From contig NZ_BMNI01000010.1 in the NCBI RefSeq assembly GCF_014646375.1, positions 1-64,000 on the forward strand: DNA of 64,000 nt, in the 5' to 3' direction. Positions 63,699-64,000 of the stretch are shown piece after piece. Below the pieces are notes generated by a model that was given only the letters and a program-made list of their open reading frames with translations, did no database searches and was not told the DNA's origin. This DNA comes from Nocardioides phosphati (lineage in GTDB: Bacteria > Actinomycetota > Actinomycetes > Propionibacteriales > Nocardioidaceae). The position numbers and the translations under genes are program-made. Position 1 is the stretch's first letter, and each line of letters opens with the position of its first letter.

Positions 63699-63907
63699 GA
63701 ACGGTCCTCCGATCCTTCGACGGGCTCGACCGGCCCGTCAGGAGAAGCAGGGGGACGGATCAGGCCGAGCATGGTGACGGTGAACGCCCGCAGACAGCTG
63801 CGGCATTCCCACTCGCCGGTCGTGGCGGAGTGCGGACGGATGTCCTCTTCGCCACAGAACGGACAGTGGAAGATCTCCGCGCGGGAGCTCATCGTCGTGG
63901 TGGTCAT
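63695..63907 (-). CDS. Small zinc-ribbon protein between sir and cysH
   Basis: 70 residues with two C-x2-C knuckles (FHCPFCGEED and WECRSCLRAF) forming a zinc ribbon. The tail is Pro/acidic. It is inserted between the sulfite reductase and cysH genes with overlaps on both sides (1 bp with the sir stop, 4 bp with cysH), so all are co-translated. Function is unknown; an electron-transfer or assembly helper is speculative. A second start, ATG 63892, is possible. Confidence 0.8.
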   Translation of the reverse strand: MTTTTMSSRAEIFHCPFCGEEDIRPHSATTGEWECRSCLRAFTVTMLGLIRPPASPDGPVEPVEGSEDRS

Positions 63908-64000
63908 CAGCGCAGCAGGTCCTCGTCGGCGCGCTGCACCCAGCTCTGGAACGACTCGCCGGACTCGCGGCCGGCGAGGTAGTTCGTGACCAGCTTGGTG
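63907..64000 (-). CDS. sir: Ferredoxin-sulfite/nitrite reductase, C-terminal end (partial)
   Basis: Only the last 30 codons are inside the window; the gene continues past 64000. The translated end TKLVTNYLAGRESGESFQSW followed by VQRADEDLLR is typical of the C-terminus of siroheme-dependent ferredoxin reductases of the NirA/Sir type. Position before cysH and a siroheme chelatase gene favours sulfite reductase. The stop overlaps the zinc-ribbon start by one base. Confidence 0.75.
   Translation of the reverse strand, partial: TKLVTNYLAGRESGESFQSWVQRADEDLLR

Overview
The window is a chromosomal stretch of a high-GC actinobacterium, most likely Nocardioidaceae (Nocardioides or a close relative). 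The evidence is strong G/C bias at third codon positions, many GTG starts, start codons placed 6-7 nt after a TAnnnT -10 hexamer (leaderless genes), a CGAAC-N4-GTTCG SOS box, and actinobacterial gene orders. Examples are pepA-sucB-(TIGR01777)-lipB-lipA-DUF4191-RDD-glnA, dapA-rnj-ftsK, rimO-pgsA...cinA-clgR...recA-recX, and sir-cysH-chelatase. No rRNA, tRNA or CRISPR array was seen.

Layout. 1-1.1 kb: remnant of an integrative element (truncated tyrosine integrase, excisionase-like HTH gene, tandem 11-bp repeats). 1.1-7.0 kb: nitrogen assimilation block on the minus strand (type I glnA, a GNAT gene, prfC, type III glutamine synthetase with a putative GlnR site). 7.2-11.9 kb: RDD protein, lipoprotein, DUF4191 protein, lipA, lipB and a TIGR01777 epimerase. 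12-20.4 kb: an 8.4-kb block of three tandem paralogous polytopic membrane proteins, an SDR and an EthA/MymA-type Baeyer-Villiger monooxygenase. It sits between two parts of the otherwise conserved lipoate/E2 cluster. 20.5-29.7 kb: sucB with three lipoyl domains, pepA, gcvT, cobS/cobU, a nucleotidyltransferase, thyA and folA. 29.7-40.3 kb: a membrane pseudokinase, dapA, RNase J, a YhhN protein, ftsK, an HTH_25 protein and a sunset-domain protein. 40.4-49 kb: rimO, pgsA, a giant secreted nuclease/nucleotidase, cinA, clgR, a pseudouridine synthase and a GNAT gene. 49-59.4 kb: DNA repair (nei2, lhr, recA, recX) with DinB, DUF305, DUF3046, MFS and deaminase genes between. 59.5-62 kb: small membrane protein, PPK2, HipA-like kinase and DUF3037. 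62-64 kb: assimilatory sulfate reduction (chelatase, cysH, zinc ribbon, 3' end of sir).

How genes work together. LipB and LipA supply lipoate to the three-lipoyl E2 (SucB) and to glycine cleavage (GcvT). ThyA and FolA form the coupled dTMP/folate cycle. Sir needs the siroheme that the CbiX-type chelatase helps make, and CysH supplies its sulfite. recA-recX have a LexA site and a PafBC-type promoter.

The most interesting region is 11977-20398. All three membrane paralogs carry a D-x3-H-x13-H motif spread over the end of one transmembrane helix and the start of the next. This recalls the D-x3-H-x12-H copper site of PmoC/AmoC. The gene for one paralog is translationally coupled to an SDR, which is followed 5 bp later by a Baeyer-Villiger monooxygenase. 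A subterminal oxidation route (C-H to secondary alcohol, to ketone, to ester) is a testable reading, but it is inference.
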